The notes under the pieces: model-generated
What the model was told of the DNA's origin: nothing
What the model saw: only the letters and a program-made list of their open reading frames with translations
The model's database searches: none
Shown: positions 6,747 to 9,590 of the stretch, one piece after another
How the letters are laid out: each line of letters opens with the position of its first letter
Position numbering within the stretch: the stretch's first letter is position 1
Translations under genes and position numbers: made by a program
DNA from: Desulfobacterales bacterium
Lineage (GTDB): Bacteria; Desulfobacterota; Desulfobacteria; Desulfobacterales; UBA5852
NCBI GenBank assembly: GCA_016735415.1
Contig: JAERRP010000168.1
Location: 1-9,590 of the forward strand
Direction of reading: 5' to 3'
DNA length: 9,590 nucleotides

Positions 6747-7788
6747 AAGTCGTATGCATTTTGGGGTCCAGGGCTTCCCGCACCGCCTCGCCGATAAACG
6801 TAACCAGTACCAGTGTCAGCACCATGGCGGCCACCACTGATCCGGACAGCCACCAGGCACTTAAATTGGCCCATCCCTGCTGCAGGAGTTCACCCCAACT
6901 GGGCTCGGGAGGCGGCAGCCCGAATCCCAGAAAGTCGAGCGCCGCCAGCGATACGATGCCGTTCGCCACCTGGAAGGGCATATAGGAAACAATAATGCTG
7001 ACCGTATTCGGAAGAATGTGGCGGGCAATGATGCGCCCATGGGAAGCACCCAAGGCGCGGGCGGCCAACACATAATCCCGCGTTCGTTCTTTATAGACCA
7101 CCGTTCGCATTGTCCAGGTGATGCTCATCCAGCCGAAGGCCCATAAAATCGTCAGCAGAATCCAGAAATTGGGGATCACCACCGAGGCGATAATGATGAT
7201 GACGTAAAGTGCTGGAACCGAGGTCCATATTTCAATGATCCGCTGAAAAAACAGGTCAAATGTACCGCCGAAATACCCCATGGCGCTGCCCGTGCTGATC
7301 CCGGTCACAAACGTGGCGATCAGCAGCGCCAGCGAAAAGAAAATCGCCAGTCGGAAACCGAAAACCAGTCGTGCCAGAACGTCGCGGCCGGAGGCGTCCG
7401 TACCGCAGAAATGCCGCTCCACCAGCGACGGTGCCGTCGGTGGCAGGGTATTTTCCCTGAAATCGTTTTCGTAGGGGTTGTACGGCACGGGCGGCATGAT
7501 AACCCAGTTGCCCGCCCCTTCAGCGTCAAAACGCTCGGCCAGCGCCCGGTAGTTGGTTTCATACTGGTAATCCAGACCGAAAAAAGCCCCCGGAATCAGG
7601 TTCCCGTAAGTGGGCCAGTAGAGCGCACCGTTGTATGAAACCACCAGCGCGCGGCTGTTGACCAGCAGTTCGGCCCCCAGCGACAACACGATCATGGTCA
7701 CCAGAATGATCAGGGAATAATAGCCCCTCCGGATAGATTGAAAACGCCGGATCTTCTTGACGGTCAGCGGATTGAGTTGCAGTCGCAT
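6739..7788 (-). CDS. yejE: YejE-type ABC importer permease
   Basis: A 349-residue inner-membrane permease, one half of the transport channel. The N-terminal OppC-like segment RRGYYSLIIL leads into the first membrane helix (about 22-42), followed by a long periplasmic loop with SYNGALYWPTYGN, typical of YejE rather than DppC. WLGTDA-like FCGTDASGRDVLAR (128-140) precedes the core of about five helices (roughly 142-170, 192-216, 216-232, 265-285, 315-335). The coupling (EAA) loop DYVLAARALGAS with HILPN (238-261) contacts the ATPase, and LDFLGFGLPPPEPSWGELL and FIGEAVREALDP are strong YejE/OppC signatures. It starts 60 bases after the partner permease ends and overlaps the binding-protein gene by eight bases. 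Confidence 0.95.
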   Translation of the reverse strand: MRLQLNPLTVKKIRRFQSIRRGYYSLIILVTMIVLSLGAELLVNSRALVVSYNGALYWPTYGNLIPGAFFGLDYQYETNYRALAERFDAEGAGNWVIMPPVPYNPYENDFRENTLPPTAPSLVERHFCGTDASGRDVLARLVFGFRLAIFFSLALLIATFVTGISTGSAMGYFGGTFDLFFQRIIEIWTSVPALYVIIIIASVVIPNFWILLTILWAFGWMSITWTMRTVVYKERTRDYVLAARALGASHGRIIARHILPNTVSIIVSYMPFQVANGIVSLAALDFLGFGLPPPEPSWGELLQQGWANLSAWWLSGSVVAAMVLTLVLVTFIGEAVREALDPKMHTTYE

Positions 7789-7848
7789 ATTCCCGGTTTT
7801 TGCCTGTTATGAGCTGTTGCGGCCGTGTTCTTCAGGTTAATACGAACA

Positions 7849-8880
7849 CTATTCGAATTGGACCCTCGGATCCACCGCCGCCACGCACAGATCCGATAGA
7901 ATGTTGCCGATCAGAAAAAGCAGCGAAGATATCACCAGCACCCCCAACACCACCGGATAATCCCGTTCCAACACGGATTCGTAGCCCAGCAGCCCCATGC
8001 CGTCGATATTGAACACTTTTTCGATCAGAAACGACCCGGTCAGGATAATCGAGATATTGTTGCCGAATGTCGTGGCGATCGGGATCAGACTGTTGCGCAG
8101 GGCATGACCGAACACGGCGCGCCGAAACGGCAGTCCTTTGGCAATGGCGGTACGCACATAATCCGCCGCCAGATTATCCATCAGGGTATTCTTCATCAGA
8201 AAGGTCATGGAGGCAAAAGCCCCAATCGTATAGGCAATAATCGGCAGGATCGAGTGCCAGATGATATCGAGCACCTTTTCCGCCAGGCCCAGTTCGTCGA
8301 AATTCTCGCTGACCAGATTGCCCAGCGGGAAGATATCCCACCAGCCAGCCAGCCACACCAGCAGATAAATTCCGATTACCCAGCCCGGGATGGCATATCC
8401 GATAAAAACCAGAATGGATGAGGCGTTGTCAAAAGCGGTCTGGTGCCGGATGGCCTTTACAATCCCCAGGGGGATGCAGACCCCATAGGTCAAAACCATG
8501 GTAATCAGGCCGAAATACAGGGAGATCGGGATCCGCGTACGGACCATTTCCCAGACCGGGTCGTGGTAGCGCGTGGAAACCCCCAGATCACCCTGCAGAA
8601 TCTTGCCGAGCCAACTGAAATAGCTGTTTAGAAGCGGCTTGTCGAACCCGTAGTACTGTTTCAGGAACGCGATCTGCTCGTCCGAAAGAGGCTGACGCTG
8701 AACCCCGGCCCCGGTGGTGGCGCCACCGCCGCCCCCTTCGACCTGCATCTGCTGCGCTTCGGCAATCATGCGCTCGATCGGGCCGCCGGGCACAAATCGT
8801 GTAATGGCGAAAACCATCAGCGTGATCCCGATGAAGGTCGGAATAATGAGTAGAAAACGGCGAATGAAATAAGCTGTCAT
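7849..8880 (-). CDS. yejB: YejB-type ABC importer permease
   Basis: A 343-residue inner-membrane permease, pairing with the YejE-type protein to form the channel. It begins with the DppB-like helix YFIRRFLLIIPTFIGIT (4-20), followed by FVPGGP and a glycine-rich loop (about 49-59) also seen in E. coli YejB. YGFDKPLL and GDLGVS are general family motifs. YejB-specific stretches include IGYAIPGW (160-167), DIFPLGNLVSENFD (182-195), the EAA coupling loop YVRTAIAKGLPFRRAVFGHALRN in two parts around 241-263, LIEKVFNIDGMGLLGYE (285-301), RDYPV (306-310) and VDPRVQFE at the C-terminus. About six membrane helices are predicted by eye. The ATG at 8880 overlaps the kinase stop as ATGA; no ribosome site precedes it, so it is probably translated by coupling to the kinase gene. 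Confidence 0.95.
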   Translation of the reverse strand: MTAYFIRRFLLIIPTFIGITLMVFAITRFVPGGPIERMIAEAQQMQVEGGGGGATTGAGVQRQPLSDEQIAFLKQYYGFDKPLLNSYFSWLGKILQGDLGVSTRYHDPVWEMVRTRIPISLYFGLITMVLTYGVCIPLGIVKAIRHQTAFDNASSILVFIGYAIPGWVIGIYLLVWLAGWWDIFPLGNLVSENFDELGLAEKVLDIIWHSILPIIAYTIGAFASMTFLMKNTLMDNLAADYVRTAIAKGLPFRRAVFGHALRNSLIPIATTFGNNISIILTGSFLIEKVFNIDGMGLLGYESVLERDYPVVLGVLVISSLLFLIGNILSDLCVAAVDPRVQFE

Positions 8881-9590
8881 GGGGGATTGGCCGGCAGGCA
8901 GATGGTAAAGCGGGTTCCGGTGCCACGGTTGGAAAGCACTTCGATAGTGCCCCCGTGGCATTCCACAATGCGCTTGGTCATGGTCAGGCCGACGCCCGTG
9001 CCGCGCGTTCCTTTGGTACTGAAAAACCCCTTGAAAAGCTGTGCGCGGGTGTTGTTATCCATACCCGGCCCATTGTCGCTGACCGAATAGGCCACGGCCC
9101 AACCCTGCGGCCGGAATGCCCGCACGACCACTTCACGATCGGTCGCCCGCGCGGCTTCCTCGTCAAAGGCCTCAAGGGCATTCTGGACAAGATTGAGCAG
9201 GCACAGATAGACGGCTTTCGGATCGTGGGTACATGCCGGAATCGATTCGGCCAATTCGGATTTGAGGGTGATGCCTTTTTCATCGGCTTTGGATTGCAGG
9301 AGCGCCAGCACCTCATGGACCGGCTTGAGGGGATCGTCCGCCACCAGGTGAAGGTCTTCGCTCTGGCCGAAATTGAGCAGATCCAGAGACAGATTTTTTA
9401 TCTTGCCGACATTGCCGCGCACCATTTCCCAGCCGCGCTGGAGGTATTCGCGGTTGTCGTCTTCGATGCCGCGCCCCAATACGTAAATTCCGCCCTTGAG
9501 CGCCCCGGCGATGTTTTTTATGGTATGCGAAAGTTCGGTGGCCACACGGCCCACGGCCGCCAGCCGTTCGGTCTCCAGAAGCCGCTGGGT
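8877..9590 (-). CDS. Sensor histidine kinase, C-terminal part (5' end outside window)
   Basis: The visible 237 residues are the transmitter core of a two-component sensor kinase; the sensing region and start lie beyond 9590. ERLAAVGRVATELSHTIKN gives the dimerisation/phospho-acceptor helix, with H22 of the visible part as the likely phosphorylated histidine. The residue after it is T where most relatives have E or D. The ATP-binding domain follows: N-box LLNLVQNALEAF (131-142), G1 SDNGPGMD (171-178), F-box LFKGFFSTKG (185-194), G2 GTGVGLTMTKRIVE (197-210) and the last strand GTGTRFTICLP. The open frame continues without a stop to the window edge, so the GTG at 9554 is not the true start. It overlaps the permease gene by four bases and is therefore very probably the upstream member of the same operon. 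No response regulator is visible. Confidence 0.93.
   Translation of the reverse strand, partial: TQRLLETERLAAVGRVATELSHTIKNIAGALKGGIYVLGRGIEDDNREYLQRGWEMVRGNVGKIKNLSLDLLNFGQSEDLHLVADDPLKPVHEVLALLQSKADEKGITLKSELAESIPACTHDPKAVYLCLLNLVQNALEAFDEEAARATDREVVVRAFRPQGWAVAYSVSDNGPGMDNNTRAQLFKGFFSTKGTRGTGVGLTMTKRIVECHGGTIEVLSNRGTGTRFTICLPANPP

Overview
The window looks like chromosomal DNA from a GC-rich Gram-negative bacterium. My best guess is a Desulfobacterota (deltaproteobacterial) lineage. That guess rests on the overall GC-rich composition, the mix of genes, and a kinase and transporter style I associate with that group; there is no rRNA or marker gene here to prove it. I see no mobile element, CRISPR array, tRNA or rRNA.

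Left part (1-2695). A truncated plsY (membrane phospholipid synthesis) runs leftwards off the window edge. It diverges from a rightward group of three genes: a stand-alone Smr-domain protein (388-687), an unrecognised 81-residue helical protein (882-1127) and a complete RtcB RNA ligase (1238-2695). The three point the same way but are separated by 194 and 110 bases, so co-transcription is possible rather than shown. Several inverted repeats lie in the spacers.

Right part (2721-9590). Everything is on the minus strand and tightly packed, reading from right to left: a sensor histidine kinase (5' end cut by the window), a YejB-type permease, a YejE-type permease, a YejA-type family-5 solute-binding protein, and two oligopeptide-type ABC ATPases. 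The kinase stop overlaps the permease start (ATGA), the second permease overlaps the binding protein by 8 bases, and the binding protein is one base from the first ATPase. This is one operon encoding a complete peptide/microcin-C-type importer with a kinase at its head. In E. coli the order is A-B-E-F with a single fused ATPase; here it is B-E-A followed by two separate ATPases.

The last ATPase gene (2721-3718) is broken by an apparent one-base deletion at about 3302. Both halves keep every ABC motif, and restoring one base gives a normal 332-residue protein, so this is either a very recent mutation or a sequencing error in a GC-rich hairpin. The two gene groups converge at 2695/2721, where the two gene ends form an inverted repeat.

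I found no clearly new biological system. The observations most worth following up are the kinase fused transcriptionally to the Yej importer, the frameshifted ATPase, the unknown small protein between Smr and RtcB with a perfect 8-bp inverted repeat in front of it, and the structured convergent gene end.
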